A DNA stretch of 64,000 nt from Gammaproteobacteria bacterium (GTDB lineage: Bacteria; Pseudomonadota; Gammaproteobacteria; Pseudomonadales; Moraxellaceae): positions 109,972-173,971 of the forward strand of contig JAGWUI010000003.1 of assembly GCA_028868515.1 (NCBI GenBank). The letters run 5' to 3'. Of this stretch, positions 47,096 to 56,852 are shown piece by piece. The notes beneath the pieces were generated by a model that saw nothing but the letters and a program-made list of their open reading frames with translations, had not been told where the DNA came from and did not search any database. Both the position numbers and the translations under genes were made by a program. Position 1 is the first letter of the stretch. The number at the start of each line of letters is the position of its first letter.

Positions 47096-48286
47096 ATGAA
47101 CACCCCAACTCTCCATCAAAAAAAAATGCTCCACAAAATTGCTCCACTTGTCGGTGTCGCCATACTGATTACGATGATCTGGCTAATTTTTTCTCATCAT
47201 GAAACTGCGGCTGCCGAACACAAAAATGCACAGCCTGATGCACCGATGTTTACACATCAAGGCAATGAAATCATTGTTCCAGCGGACTCTCCATTAAAAT
47301 CACACCTTGTCGTTGCAGCAATTTCAGATGCATCTACTGCAAATGTATTGTCTCTTCCTGCGGTTGTTGAAGCTGATCCATCCTCAACGGTAAATATCCT
47401 ACCGCCACTCACAGGACGGTTAGTCTCTCTCAGCGTCAAACTCGGCGACGTGGTCACAAAAGGACAAGTTCTCGCAACGATTAATTCACCTGATTTAGCA
47501 CAGGCTGTTTCTGATACTCGCAAAGCACAAGATGCCCTTGACCTTGCTAATAAAGCCTTAATACGTGCCCGAGGGGTCAATGGTGTCGGAGCAAATGCAA
47601 CTAAAGATCTTGAAGCAGCTGAAAGTGCTCATACGCAGACTCAGGCTGAATTTGACCGCGCACAATCTAGATTAAATACCCTGACAATGAATGAGACTTT
47701 AATAGGGTCTGAAAAATCCAGAAAGAAACCCTCTGCGACACTGACAATCACAGCGCCTACTTCAGGGACTATCACGACACTCAATATCGGTGCTGGTGCA
47801 TATATCAACGATATGACAGCATCACTCATGACCATTTCAAATCTGGATCATGTCTGGGTATCTGCCAATATTCCTGAAGAATTAATCGCTAACATTCATC
47901 AAGGCGTGACTGTAGATGTCACACTACCTGCTTACCCTGATATCACATTACACGGAAAAATCAATTCTATTAGCCCAGTACTAGATGCAGATACTCGTAG
48001 GAGTAAAGCACGAATTGAATTTGATAATACTGATCAGAAACTCAAACCCAATATGTTCGCAACAGCGCATATTTCCGTTGCGGCAAAAAAACAACTGAAT
48101 GTTCCCCAATCGGCATTATTGATGAATAACGATAACACGACTGTTTTCGTCGAAGTCAGACCTAATGTTTTTGTTCGCCGCGTCGTTGAACTCGGTACAG
48201 AAAACGAAACGAGCGTCAACATCACAGCAGGACTCAACGCAAACGATCGTATTGTGGTACAGGGTGGAGTTTTGTTGAATGATTAA
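47096..48286 (+). CDS. Efflux RND periplasmic adaptor (CzcB/CusB-like)
   Basis: A 396-residue membrane-fusion protein with an N-terminal membrane anchor (ILITMIWLIFSHHE), a lipoyl/hairpin region near residues 80-200 (PPLTGRLVSLSVKLGDVVTKGQVLA) and the beta-barrel and membrane-proximal domains. The frame is open from a GTG at 47084, but the GGAG at 47085-47088 is the ribosome site for the ATG at 47096. It is the first gene of a four-gene operon and overlaps the pump gene by eight bases. Confidence 0.88.
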   Translation: MNTPTLHQKKMLHKIAPLVGVAILITMIWLIFSHHETAAAEHKNAQPDAPMFTHQGNEIIVPADSPLKSHLVVAAISDASTANVLSLPAVVEADPSSTVNILPPLTGRLVSLSVKLGDVVTKGQVLATINSPDLAQAVSDTRKAQDALDLANKALIRARGVNGVGANATKDLEAAESAHTQTQAEFDRAQSRLNTLTMNETLIGSEKSRKKPSATLTITAPTSGTITTLNIGAGAYINDMTASLMTISNLDHVWVSANIPEELIANIHQGVTVDVTLPAYPDITLHGKINSISPVLDADTRRSKARIEFDNTDQKLKPNMFATAHISVAAKKQLNVPQSALLMNNDNTTVFVEVRPNVFVRRVVELGTENETSVNITAGLNANDRIVVQGGVLLND

Positions 48287-51200
48287 CCAACTGATTACCC
48301 TATTCTTTCGTCGGCGGCATCTCGCTTGGGTCATTGCCATTTTGCTTGCATTTTATGGCTATTACTCATGGAAAATGATGGCGGTCGAGGCCTATCCAGA
48401 GCTCAGCGATGTCACCGTACAAGTCACGACGCAAGTTCCTGGACTTGCTGCAGAAGAAATTGAACAACAAATCACGACACCACTTGAACGTGCTTTAAGT
48501 AATACACCTGGCGTTGTCACAGTACGTTCAAGCAGTACATTTGCGCTCTCTTTGATCACGATGGTTTTCAGTAGTTCTGATGATTATTTTGTCCGCCAGC
48601 GCGTCCTTGAGCGTATCAGACAAGTCACACTACCCGCAGGCGTTCAACCCAGTTTAGATCCTGTGAGCAGTGCTGCGGGAGAGATCTATCGTTATACCTT
48701 GGAATCCGACTCCAAGAATCTCATGGAGCTTTCTGAAATTCAGCGCTGGATTGTTATCCCTGCCTTTAAGCAAGTAGCAGGTGTGGCAGATGTCAATAAT
48801 TTTGGTGGATTTACCAAAGAATTTCGCATCGAACTTGATCCCGCCAAATTGCAGCAATACGGCGTTGTGCTCAATGATGTAGTGACAGCCGTCAATAATA
48901 ATAGCGCCGATGCTGGTGGAGGACGTATTGCACGAGGTGAACAAAGCTATGTTGTGCGCGGAATTGGTCAGATTCACTCCCTCGATGATTTATCTGAGAT
49001 TGTTATTAAACAAATCAATGGCTCACCAGTTTTACTCAAAGATTTAGGAAAAGTCATTATTGGTCATCAAGAGCGTGAGGGAATTCTAGGCAAAGATTAC
49101 AACCCTGACACGATTGAAGGCATCGTGCAGATGCTCAAGTATGAAAACCCTTCACGCATCTTAGAAGGCGTTCATGCCAAAGTCGATGAACTTCAAAAAC
49201 GACTTGCACCGATGGGTGTCAAGATTGTTCCTTATATTGATCGTGATGATCTTGTGGAGTTGACCGTTCATAAAGTTGCACATACGGTCATTGAAGGCAT
49301 TGGTCTAGTTCTTATCGTACTAATTTTATTTTTAGGTAGCCCTCGTAGTGCGGTTGTTGCTGCTGTGGCGATTCCTGCTGCATTGGTTGCGGTATTCATC
49401 ATGATGAATCTCACCAAGATGCCTGCCAATTTATTTTCTTTAGGCGCAATCGACTTCGGGATTATCGTTGATGGTGCAATCGTGGTCATGGAGGCAATTC
49501 TTAGACGCCGTGAAGAAGAACCAGATTCTGAGCTCACAGAACAAGATGTTTTAGAAACATTAAGCTATGTGGGTCGCCCAATCTTTTTTGCCACATTAAT
49601 CATCATCACAGCCTATTTACCACTGTTTGCCTTTGAACGTGCGGAAGGTAAATTGTTTACACCGATGGCTTACACCGTTGGTTACGCATTATTAGGTGCC
49701 CTACTCTGTGCAGTTGCATTGATTCCTGGACTAGCATTCACTGCATTACGAAAACCACGCAAAGTTTTTGTGAATAAGCCGCTTATTTGGCTGACACAGC
49801 ACTATCGCAAAATGCTGACCATGCTCATCGCTCAACCACCTATTGCCTATACAATTGCAGTAGTTTCATTAGTCGCTGTGATCATATTGGGTGCATCAAC
49901 AGGGCGTGAATTTTTGCCTGATTTGGATGAAGGGGCTTTATGGCTGCAAGTCCAGCTACCAAGCGGTATCTCACTGGATAAATCCAGCGAAATGGCGACC
50001 GATTTACGTCGTATGTTACTCAAGCAACCAGAAGTCTCCTATGTCGTCACTCAACTTGGTCGTAGTGATGATGGGACTGATCCTTGGACACCTTCACACA
50101 TCGAAGCTCCTGTAGGTCTAAAACCCTACGATCAATGGCCTGCTGGTGAAAATAAAGCTCAATTTGTTGCTCGGATTCATAACGAATTTAAGAAAATGCC
50201 TGGTTATGACATTGGTATCAGTCAGCCCATTATTGATGGTGTGAATGACGCAGTGGGTGGAGCCCATAGTCCTCTCGTCCTCAGAATATATGGCCCTGAC
50301 TTGAAAGAAAGCCGTCGTATTGGCAATCAGATTGTCGATATTCTAGGTTCAATTCGAGGAACAGCTTCCGCTTCTTTGTTCCAAGAACCTCCAATTCCGC
50401 AGCTTGTGATCAAAACAGATCGCGCTGCGGCAGCACGTTTTGGTATTAATATTGCCGACATTGCAGCCCTGATTCAGACTGGTGTTGGTAGTGCGCCAAT
50501 CATCCCTGTATATGTGGATGACAAGATGTACAACGTCACTGTGAGCTTTCCTAAGACCGCAAAAAACAGCCCTGAAGCACTTGGAAGCTTACTGCTAAAT
50601 AGTTCAACTGGCGCAAAAATCCCACTCTCACAGGTTGCAAGTATTCAATTACAGACAGGCGAAAGTACGATTTCCCACGAACATGGCGAGCGTCAAATTA
50701 CTGTACGAATCGATAATCGTGGACGTGACTTAACGTCTTATCTCGTTGAGGCAAAGGCAAGAATCAGTAAAGAAGTCAAACTCGACCCACAAAAATACCG
50801 CCTCGAATGGGCTGGACAATTTGAAAGCCAAGATCGTGCCGAAAAACGCTTGGTCTTTATTCTCGCATTAGTCGTTACGCTTATGGGCGTCTTGCTTTTC
50901 TTCCAGTTTGGCAAGATCCGTCAAGCATTTTTGGTGCTCGGCATTGTACCGTTGGCAACACTGGGAGGACTCATTGCTCTCCACGTTACAGGTAACACTT
51001 TAAATGTGGCGAGTGCAGTTGGATTCATTGCCCTATTTGGCGTTTCCGTACAAAACGGCATTATTATGGTCGCAAACTTTAGACGAGTTCGTGGTCAGGG
51101 ATTACCACTTGATCAATCCGTCATTGAGGCTGCGACAGAACGTTTGCGTCCAGTGCTGATGACAGCAACTGTTGCATCTATTGGGATGCTGCCTGCAGCA

Positions 51201-51374
51201 CTTGCCACAGGTGTCGGCACTGACGTTCAACGTAATTTGGCAACCGTTGTGGTCGGTGGTTTGATTGTCTCCACACTTCTCACCTTATTTATTCTTCCAG
51301 CGTTTTATTATGCGATGGAGCATCTGTTTGAGAAAAGGAATTGGAGTCTACCAAAACTACGGAGGAATCGTTAA
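48279..51374 (+). CDS. Heavy-metal-type RND efflux pump (CzcA family)
   Basis: A 1031-residue inner-membrane antiporter with twelve helices and two large periplasmic loops. The proton-relay TM4 motif reads DFGIIVDGAIVVMEAI, with aspartates placed as in CzcA-type pumps (D-x5-D) rather than CusA (MVDAAIVMIE). This points to divalent cations such as zinc, cobalt or cadmium, not copper or silver. The adaptor and outer-membrane genes flank it. The specific metal remains open. Confidence 0.9.
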   Translation: MINQLITLFFRRRHLAWVIAILLAFYGYYSWKMMAVEAYPELSDVTVQVTTQVPGLAAEEIEQQITTPLERALSNTPGVVTVRSSSTFALSLITMVFSSSDDYFVRQRVLERIRQVTLPAGVQPSLDPVSSAAGEIYRYTLESDSKNLMELSEIQRWIVIPAFKQVAGVADVNNFGGFTKEFRIELDPAKLQQYGVVLNDVVTAVNNNSADAGGGRIARGEQSYVVRGIGQIHSLDDLSEIVIKQINGSPVLLKDLGKVIIGHQEREGILGKDYNPDTIEGIVQMLKYENPSRILEGVHAKVDELQKRLAPMGVKIVPYIDRDDLVELTVHKVAHTVIEGIGLVLIVLILFLGSPRSAVVAAVAIPAALVAVFIMMNLTKMPANLFSLGAIDFGIIVDGAIVVMEAILRRREEEPDSELTEQDVLETLSYVGRPIFFATLIIITAYLPLFAFERAEGKLFTPMAYTVGYALLGALLCAVALIPGLAFTALRKPRKVFVNKPLIWLTQHYRKMLTMLIAQPPIAYTIAVVSLVAVIILGASTGREFLPDLDEGALWLQVQLPSGISLDKSSEMATDLRRMLLKQPEVSYVVTQLGRSDDGTDPWTPSHIEAPVGLKPYDQWPAGENKAQFVARIHNEFKKMPGYDIGISQPIIDGVNDAVGGAHSPLVLRIYGPDLKESRRIGNQIVDILGSIRGTASASLFQEPPIPQLVIKTDRAAAARFGINIADIAALIQTGVGSAPIIPVYVDDKMYNVTVSFPKTAKNSPEALGSLLLNSSTGAKIPLSQVASIQLQTGESTISHEHGERQITVRIDNRGRDLTSYLVEAKARISKEVKLDPQKYRLEWAGQFESQDRAEKRLVFILALVVTLMGVLLFFQFGKIRQAFLVLGIVPLATLGGLIALHVTGNTLNVASAVGFIALFGVSVQNGIIMVANFRRVRGQGLPLDQSVIEAATERLRPVLMTATVASIGMLPAALATGVGTDVQRNLATVVVGGLIVSTLLTLFILPAFYYAMEHLFEKRNWSLPKLRRNR

Positions 51375-52942
51375 TGCCTATTTTATTTCATGGCAAATTG
51401 CCCATCGATTCCGTATCGGCTCATTTAGCATATTTTAAATCGAGGCCATACCGTACTTTTGCACTCTCTGCGATGACACTTTCTTGTCTCATGATGAGCG
51501 GTTGTCTCATGGGGCCAAATTATGCACGCCCTAAAGATACACTACCAACGAGCTACACTGAAAAAGTAGCGGAAGAAACAACTGTTGCCAATTCAACAAA
51601 TGACATGAATGCTGAATCTCAGCATTTCGTTGACAAAGACATCCCCTCCCAATGGTGGGAAGTTTTTCACTCCCCAGCTCTAAATGATTTGGTTACCAGC
51701 AGCTTACAGCACAATCCCAATGTTGCTGCCGCACAAGCAACACTACGTGCAGCGATGGAAAATGTGCAAGCACAACAAGGTGCATACTATCCAACGGTCA
51801 ATGCAGCCTATGCAGCATCTCGCCAAAAGACAGCATCCATTCTTGCCAGCCCACTTGCATCAAACAGCTACATCTATAACTTGCAAACTGCACAAGTCAA
51901 TGTTTCTTATACATTAGATTTATTTGGCGCAAACCGTCGTCAGGTTGAATCCTTACAGGCACAGGCCGACTCATCCAGATTCGGACTTGAAGGAACCTAT
52001 CTCACATTAACCAGTAATGTCGTCAACGCAGCGATTCAAGAAGCTATGTTACGCGATCAAATTCGTGTGACACATCAGCTGATCACAACTCAAAAAGCAT
52101 TATTAGATACAATCAAACATCGGCAGGCTCTCGGTGATGCATCGACCATTGATGTTGCAACTCAAGATGCTGCGCTTGCTACAATCGAAGCCACACTTCC
52201 ACCATTGGAAAAACAACTCGCCGTTCAGCGGGATTTAATTAAATCATTAACAGGTAAATTTCCAAGCGATACGCTTACAGAGCAATTTTCAATGACTAGC
52301 TTTGAGTTGCCTCATGAACTCCCGACTAGTCTTCCGTCAACGCTCGTTGAACATCGTCCAGATGTTCGCGCAGCAGAAGAACAACTCCGTGCCGCCAATG
52401 CCAACGTCGGTGCAGCAACTGCCAACCGCTTGCCCAATATTACATTGGGCGTAAGTAGCTATGGCTCATCAGGTAAAACTTTAGCCGATTTATTAAAATC
52501 AACCAGTCAATTCTGGACACTGGCAGGCGGAATTACCCAACCGATATTTGACGGCGGTATCCTCAAACATAAACAGCGCGTAGCACAGGCTCAATACGAT
52601 CTGGCAACCGCACAATATCGCAGTACCGTATTAAGTGCATTCCAAAATGTTGCGGATGTTCTACAATCGATTCAATCCGATACAATTGCGCTGGAAACTG
52701 CTTTAAGATCAGAACGCCTTGCTCAAAAAAACGCAGCGATTGCCAGACAGCAAGTCGCACTTGGAGATATGAGTATCGCAACTTTGCTACCTATCGAACA
52801 AAATGCCCAGCAAGCAGAACTCAATTTGGTTCAAATTCAAGCCAATCGTTTACAAGATACAGCTGCACTATTTCAAGCCTTAGGTGGTGGTTGGTGGAAC
52901 AAATCTGAGCAGAGCACACTACCTCATAACATCAATGAATAA
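51374..52942 (+). CDS. RND efflux outer-membrane lipoprotein (NodT/OprM-like)
   Basis: A 522-residue TolC-like channel. The ATG overlaps the stop of the pump gene, with GGAGGA at 51361-51366 as ribosome site. The N-terminus is long before its lipobox (LMMSGC, near residue 45), after which MGPNYARP begins the mature protein as in OprM-type lipoproteins. VEHRPDVRAAEEQLRAANANVG is the conserved family repeat. The 40-residue stretch before the signal is unusual, so an internal ATG (M in MTLSCLMMSGC) may be the real start. Confidence 0.88.
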   Translation: MPILFHGKLPIDSVSAHLAYFKSRPYRTFALSAMTLSCLMMSGCLMGPNYARPKDTLPTSYTEKVAEETTVANSTNDMNAESQHFVDKDIPSQWWEVFHSPALNDLVTSSLQHNPNVAAAQATLRAAMENVQAQQGAYYPTVNAAYAASRQKTASILASPLASNSYIYNLQTAQVNVSYTLDLFGANRRQVESLQAQADSSRFGLEGTYLTLTSNVVNAAIQEAMLRDQIRVTHQLITTQKALLDTIKHRQALGDASTIDVATQDAALATIEATLPPLEKQLAVQRDLIKSLTGKFPSDTLTEQFSMTSFELPHELPTSLPSTLVEHRPDVRAAEEQLRAANANVGAATANRLPNITLGVSSYGSSGKTLADLLKSTSQFWTLAGGITQPIFDGGILKHKQRVAQAQYDLATAQYRSTVLSAFQNVADVLQSIQSDTIALETALRSERLAQKNAAIARQQVALGDMSIATLLPIEQNAQQAELNLVQIQANRLQDTAALFQALGGGWWNKSEQSTLPHNINE

Positions 52943-52966
52943 GATAAAGACAAGTCGGGAGTTAGT

Positions 52967-53404
52967 ATGAACATTACACGACATGAAATGGGACCTAGAT
53001 TTAGTGAAATGTCTGTCGCACAAGTCGGGACAGTCAATATGATCTATATTTCTGGGCAAGTTGCCGAACATACCTCAATGGACATCACAGGGCAAACCCG
53101 TGAAATTCTGTTATATATTGATCGACTGCTCGCACATGTGGGCGCCAATAAAACTAATATCGTCTCTGCACGCGTATATCTCGCATCCGTGGGCGATTAT
53201 GCGGCGATGAACTCAGTCTGGGATGACTGGGTGCCACAAGGACATACGCCAGCTCGTACCACCGTCGGCGCAAAAATGCCTGATCCAGAATACAAAGTAT
53301 TGATTGAAGTGACCGCAATTGCTGACCGTGTCACGGCTGATGAAAGCTGTGAAAAAGGCGATCATCATGCTCATAGCCATAATTACCCCTCACAGCATCA
53401 TTAA
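52967..53404 (+). CDS. RidA family protein with His-rich C-terminal tail
   Basis: A 145-residue protein of the RidA/YjgF fold. RARVYLASVGDYAAMNSVW near residues 62-80 and KVLIEVTAIAD near 112 fit the family, and the position of the arginine near residue 96 (HTPARTTVGAK) resembles the catalytic pocket of imine deaminases. The tail has about six histidines in the last 20 residues (GDHHAHSHNYPSQHH), unlike RidA proteins I know. It is 24 bases after the outer-membrane gene, apparently in the RND operon. A metal-binding role of the tail is inference. Confidence 0.82.
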   Translation: MNITRHEMGPRFSEMSVAQVGTVNMIYISGQVAEHTSMDITGQTREILLYIDRLLAHVGANKTNIVSARVYLASVGDYAAMNSVWDDWVPQGHTPARTTVGAKMPDPEYKVLIEVTAIADRVTADESCEKGDHHAHSHNYPSQHH

Positions 53405-53440
53405 GCACCAGCAAAAGCCTTAAACCGCACAAACAACTTT

Positions 53441-53469
53441 AAAAAAACCTGACTTAGGCTGTCAGGTTT
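53441..53469 (-). terminator. Terminator of the TetR gene at 53596
   Basis: AAACCTGAC and GTCAGGTTT around a seven-base loop, with a T-run on the minus strand (A7 at 53441). It may also end the RND operon in the other direction, though its T-run is weaker there. Confidence 0.85.
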
Positions 53470-53595
53470 CCCAAGATCATCAGAGCTTATAGTCTTTGAA
53501 CTTGCACCATCCTAGATAAAATTGACACACACTCAACTAAATAAGAAAGGTTGTTATAGAAATGGTTGCTCTGAGGTTATCTAGCCATAAATTAC

Positions 53596-54204
53596 CTAGC
53601 CGTATAGAGCAGACTTCCAGATGTTGTAAATGACATTCACCACATCCTGCGGATTCGCTTGCGGCATTCTACCTAGAGTTTCTGAAAGATAGCGCTCATT
53701 GAGCCAAATCAGTGCCCGAGCAGTTTCTTCAATGTTAATTGCCTTATTGATATAACCATTCTCTTGTTTTTCACGAATGTGACGTATGGTCGCAGTAATA
53801 AAATCCTGCACTAAAGTACGATAAGCTTGCTCAACGCGCTCATCGGCACCAGCTGCATCGGCTAAGGAACGTAGCACAGAACCTTGGCGCTGATATACCT
53901 CAACTAATCCCTCAAGTGCGCCAAGCATATCATCCCCTTCCAACCAACGGTTTGACATCTCAAACAGTTCTAAACCGATATGCTGCACAACTCGTAAAGC
54001 AAGGTCATGACGATCACGAAAGTGCACATAGAATGCTGGACGTTTAAGCCCTGTACGACGCATCACTTCATCAACATTAATGTCGCGAAATGACCGTTCG
54101 CGCAGCAATTGCTCAGCTGCGTTCAGAATTTCCCGTTCAGACTCTTTGGGATCATGTTTTGGGCGTCGTGTAGTCGCCTGTACTTTAGATGATTTTATTG
54201 ACAT
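53596..54204 (-). CDS. TetR family regulator
   Basis: A 202-residue regulator. The DNA-binding region is REILNAAEQLLRERSFRDINVDEVMRRTGLKRPAFYVHFRDRHDL, including the recognition helix. The frame is open to 54240, but the ATG at 54204 (MSIKSSKVQATTRRPKH) is the more likely start. It is divergent from the FMO gene, and two tandem palindromes lie in the gap at 54323-54349, so it most likely represses that operon. The ligand is unknown. Confidence 0.87.
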   Translation of the reverse strand: MSIKSSKVQATTRRPKHDPKESEREILNAAEQLLRERSFRDINVDEVMRRTGLKRPAFYVHFRDRHDLALRVVQHIGLELFEMSNRWLEGDDMLGALEGLVEVYQRQGSVLRSLADAAGADERVEQAYRTLVQDFITATIRHIREKQENGYINKAINIEETARALIWLNERYLSETLGRMPQANPQDVVNVIYNIWKSALYG

Positions 54205-54322
54205 GTTGTCATTGTAGAGGATTAAACAGTGCCGACACAAGAATTATTTGTAATAACACAAAATATATAAATCATTACTATACAGTAAGTTAATTCGTTT
54301 TAATTAATTTTTTCAACAATAA

Positions 54323-54349
54323 TGACACAGTGTCATTGACATAGTGTCA
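54323..54349. promoter_or_regulatory. Two tandem 13-bp palindromic operators
   Basis: TGACACAGTGTCA at 54323-54335 and TGACATAGTGTCA at 54337-54349, separated by one base. The first is a perfect palindrome. They sit in the divergent region, about 120 bases from the TetR start and 100 from the FMO start, and are the obvious binding site for the TetR regulator. Confidence 0.78.
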
Positions 54350-54447
54350 CTAAATATGAGATTAATAATATGAGCTCTACTTTTGCACAGGACCATTCAT
54401 CACAGACCTGATCGCAAAAACACGCAATCAATCTATGGGGAAAAATC

Positions 54448-55914
54448 ATGATCGAAGATAAAATACTTGACACAGACGTACTGATTATCGGCGCTGGTAT
54501 TGCGGGTATCAGCGCTGCCTGTCATTTAAAAAAGCATCGGCCTAACACGACCTTCGCCATTCTTGAAGGTCGAGAGCAGATTGGTGGGACTTGGAGTCTG
54601 TTTCGCTATCCAGGAATTCGCTCAGATTCAGATATGCCTTCCTTCGCTTTTGGTTTTAAACCGTGGACGGACAAAAAAGCGATTGCGGATGCGCATGTGA
54701 TTCATGACTACTTGCAGTCAACTGTCCATGAATACGACATTGACCAACATATCCGCTTTGGTTATCACGTAATCAGTGCGTCTTTTTCATCAGCAGAAAA
54801 CCTTTGGACAGTCACAACTGAACATGGTGAGCAAAAAACACTGGTCACATTCAAGGCTCGCGTCTTGCTCTCCTGTACTGGCTACTATGATTACAATGCT
54901 GGATATACACCTACATTTGAGGGGATGAACAATTTCAAGGGGTTGGTGGTTCATCCACAACACTGGCCTGAAAATCTTGATTACACGGGAAAACGTGTTG
55001 TTGTTATTGGTAGTGGTGCAACAGCAGTGACATTAATTCCAGCCATGACAGGTAAAGCTGGACACGTCACGATGTTACAGCGTTCACCAGGTTATGTCGT
55101 TTCCTTACCTTCGGTTGATCCGATCTCCAATATGCTTAATAAGCTATTCGGTCATGAGCGTGCTTATCCGATCATTCGACGTAAAAATATTGCGCTAAGC
55201 CGAGGTTTATATAAGGCTTGCCAAAAGTTTCCTGATCTCATGCGTAAAATCCTGATCGCAGATGTACGCAGACGTCTTCCTAAAGATTTTGATGTCGACA
55301 CACACTTTAGCCCACGCTACAACCCTTGGGATGAACGATTGTGTGTGGTACCAGATGGTGACTTGTTCAAAGCATTTTCATCAGGAAAGGCTTCGGTAGA
55401 GACGGATCGAATCACACGTTTTACCGAGAAAGGCATTTTACTTGAGTCTGGAAAAGAACTCGAAGCGGACATTATTGTCACTGCAACGGGTCTCAATATG
55501 CTGGCATTCGGTGGGATTCACTTTGAAGTTGATGGTCAAACCGTTCAAATTCCTGAAACCACGATTTATAAATCGATGATGCTCTCAAGCCTACCCAATT
55601 TTGCGTTTGCTTTTGGCTATACCAATATTGCATGGACTCTGAAAGTGGATTTGACATGGCAGTACCTATGTCGCCTACTCGACTATATGGATCAAGAAGG
55701 ACACCGTACGTTTGAGCCCATCATTGGAGATCCAACGATGATACGCGAGCCATTCGTTGATCTGGCTTCAGGCTATGTACAACGCGGTCTGGCACAATTC
55801 CCTAAGGCAGGTACACATGAGCCATGGACGTTTAAACATGCTTATGAACTTGACAAAGAGCGTCTATGCCATAACCCCATCGCTGATCACGCACTTCATT
55901 TTACTGGCAGTTAA
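54448..55914 (+). CDS. Flavin-containing monooxygenase (AlmA-like, Baeyer-Villiger type)
   Basis: A 488-residue NADPH/FAD monooxygenase. FAD motif GAGIAGISAA at about residue 15, the Baeyer-Villiger fingerprint FKGLVVHPQHWP near residue 167 and the NADPH motif GSGATAVTL near residue 188 are visible. Overall pattern, including FRYPGIRSDSDM and YNPWDERLCVVPDGDLFK, strongly resembles AlmA, the long-chain alkane/ketone monooxygenase of Acinetobacter. It may oxidise long-chain or cyclic ketones; the substrate is not shown by sequence. It precedes an alpha/beta hydrolase. Confidence 0.87.
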   Translation: MIEDKILDTDVLIIGAGIAGISAACHLKKHRPNTTFAILEGREQIGGTWSLFRYPGIRSDSDMPSFAFGFKPWTDKKAIADAHVIHDYLQSTVHEYDIDQHIRFGYHVISASFSSAENLWTVTTEHGEQKTLVTFKARVLLSCTGYYDYNAGYTPTFEGMNNFKGLVVHPQHWPENLDYTGKRVVVIGSGATAVTLIPAMTGKAGHVTMLQRSPGYVVSLPSVDPISNMLNKLFGHERAYPIIRRKNIALSRGLYKACQKFPDLMRKILIADVRRRLPKDFDVDTHFSPRYNPWDERLCVVPDGDLFKAFSSGKASVETDRITRFTEKGILLESGKELEADIIVTATGLNMLAFGGIHFEVDGQTVQIPETTIYKSMMLSSLPNFAFAFGYTNIAWTLKVDLTWQYLCRLLDYMDQEGHRTFEPIIGDPTMIREPFVDLASGYVQRGLAQFPKAGTHEPWTFKHAYELDKERLCHNPIADHALHFTGS

Positions 55915-55940
55915 TCTATCAGCTAAAAAGGAGAACCTCG

Positions 55941-56852
55941 ATGAAAGATCTGACATTTATGAGTCATGGTGTACGTTGTGCTGCTTGGCATATACCAGCA
56001 AAATCAAATGCACTTGTGAATGCTGCTGGACGCCCATGCATTATCATGGCGAGTGGTTTTGGTGGAACGCGTGATACAGGATTACTCGACTTTGCAAAAC
56101 CATTTGCTGAGGCTGGTATAGATGCGTTTGTATTTGATTACCGCGGGTTTGGCGCATCCGAAGGCACGCTTCGACAAAACGTTTCATACATGCATCAACG
56201 GGAAGACTATATAGCTGCTATCGATGCTGTGCGCAAGCTACAAGATGTTGACCCCAATCGGATTGCACTCTGGGGCACATCTTACTCTGGTGGACATATC
56301 GTTGCAGTTGCAGCACAAGATCCACGCATTGCAGCAGTTGTTTCGATGACACCAGCAATGGATGGATTGGCTGCACTATTACAAATCCGCCGTTATGCGG
56401 GTATGAGTCCGCTTATCCGTGCTGTCGCGCATGGATTAAGAGATCTTGGTTGCAAACTGACTGGACATACACCACATCTCATTCCAATCGTTGGTCAACC
56501 CGGATCAACCGCCATGATTAGCACTCCTGGAGCTGAAGCGGGTTATATTGCGGTATCAGGTGAAACTTGGCGCAATGAAGTTTGTGCTCGTACAGCGCTT
56601 GAGGTTGTATACAACCGTCCCATCACCTTTGCCACCCGGATTAAATGCCCAATGCTGGTGCAAGTCGGAACTCATGATCAGGTTGCGCCACCTAACTCAG
56701 CCCGTCAAACAGCTAAACTCGCTGGCGCTTATGCACAATTAATTGAATATCCAGTAGATCACTTTGATGTCTATGCAGGTCAGTGGCAGCAAACACTTCT
56801 GAATGATCAAATTATATTTCTGACAAAGAACCTCAAACCTAAGGCAAAATAA
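55941..56852 (+). CDS. Alpha/beta hydrolase
   Basis: A 303-residue alpha/beta-hydrolase. The nucleophile is S114 in GTSYSGG, where the fifth residue is Ser rather than Gly of the usual GxSxG. The acid and histidine are likely in GTHDQVAPP and PVDHFDVY. It is 26 bases after the monooxygenase with an AAGGAG ribosome site and ends at a terminator. If the monooxygenase makes esters by Baeyer-Villiger oxidation, this could hydrolyse them to alcohol and acid; that pathway is inferred from the pairing. Confidence 0.82.
   Translation: MKDLTFMSHGVRCAAWHIPAKSNALVNAAGRPCIIMASGFGGTRDTGLLDFAKPFAEAGIDAFVFDYRGFGASEGTLRQNVSYMHQREDYIAAIDAVRKLQDVDPNRIALWGTSYSGGHIVAVAAQDPRIAAVVSMTPAMDGLAALLQIRRYAGMSPLIRAVAHGLRDLGCKLTGHTPHLIPIVGQPGSTAMISTPGAEAGYIAVSGETWRNEVCARTALEVVYNRPITFATRIKCPMLVQVGTHDQVAPPNSARQTAKLAGAYAQLIEYPVDHFDVYAGQWQQTLLNDQIIFLTKNLKPKAK

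Noticed and set aside
48279..51374. CusA-type copper/silver pump
   Set aside because: The TM4 motif reads DFGIIVDGAIVVME, as in CzcA, not the CusA form, and there is no copper-binding partner nearby.
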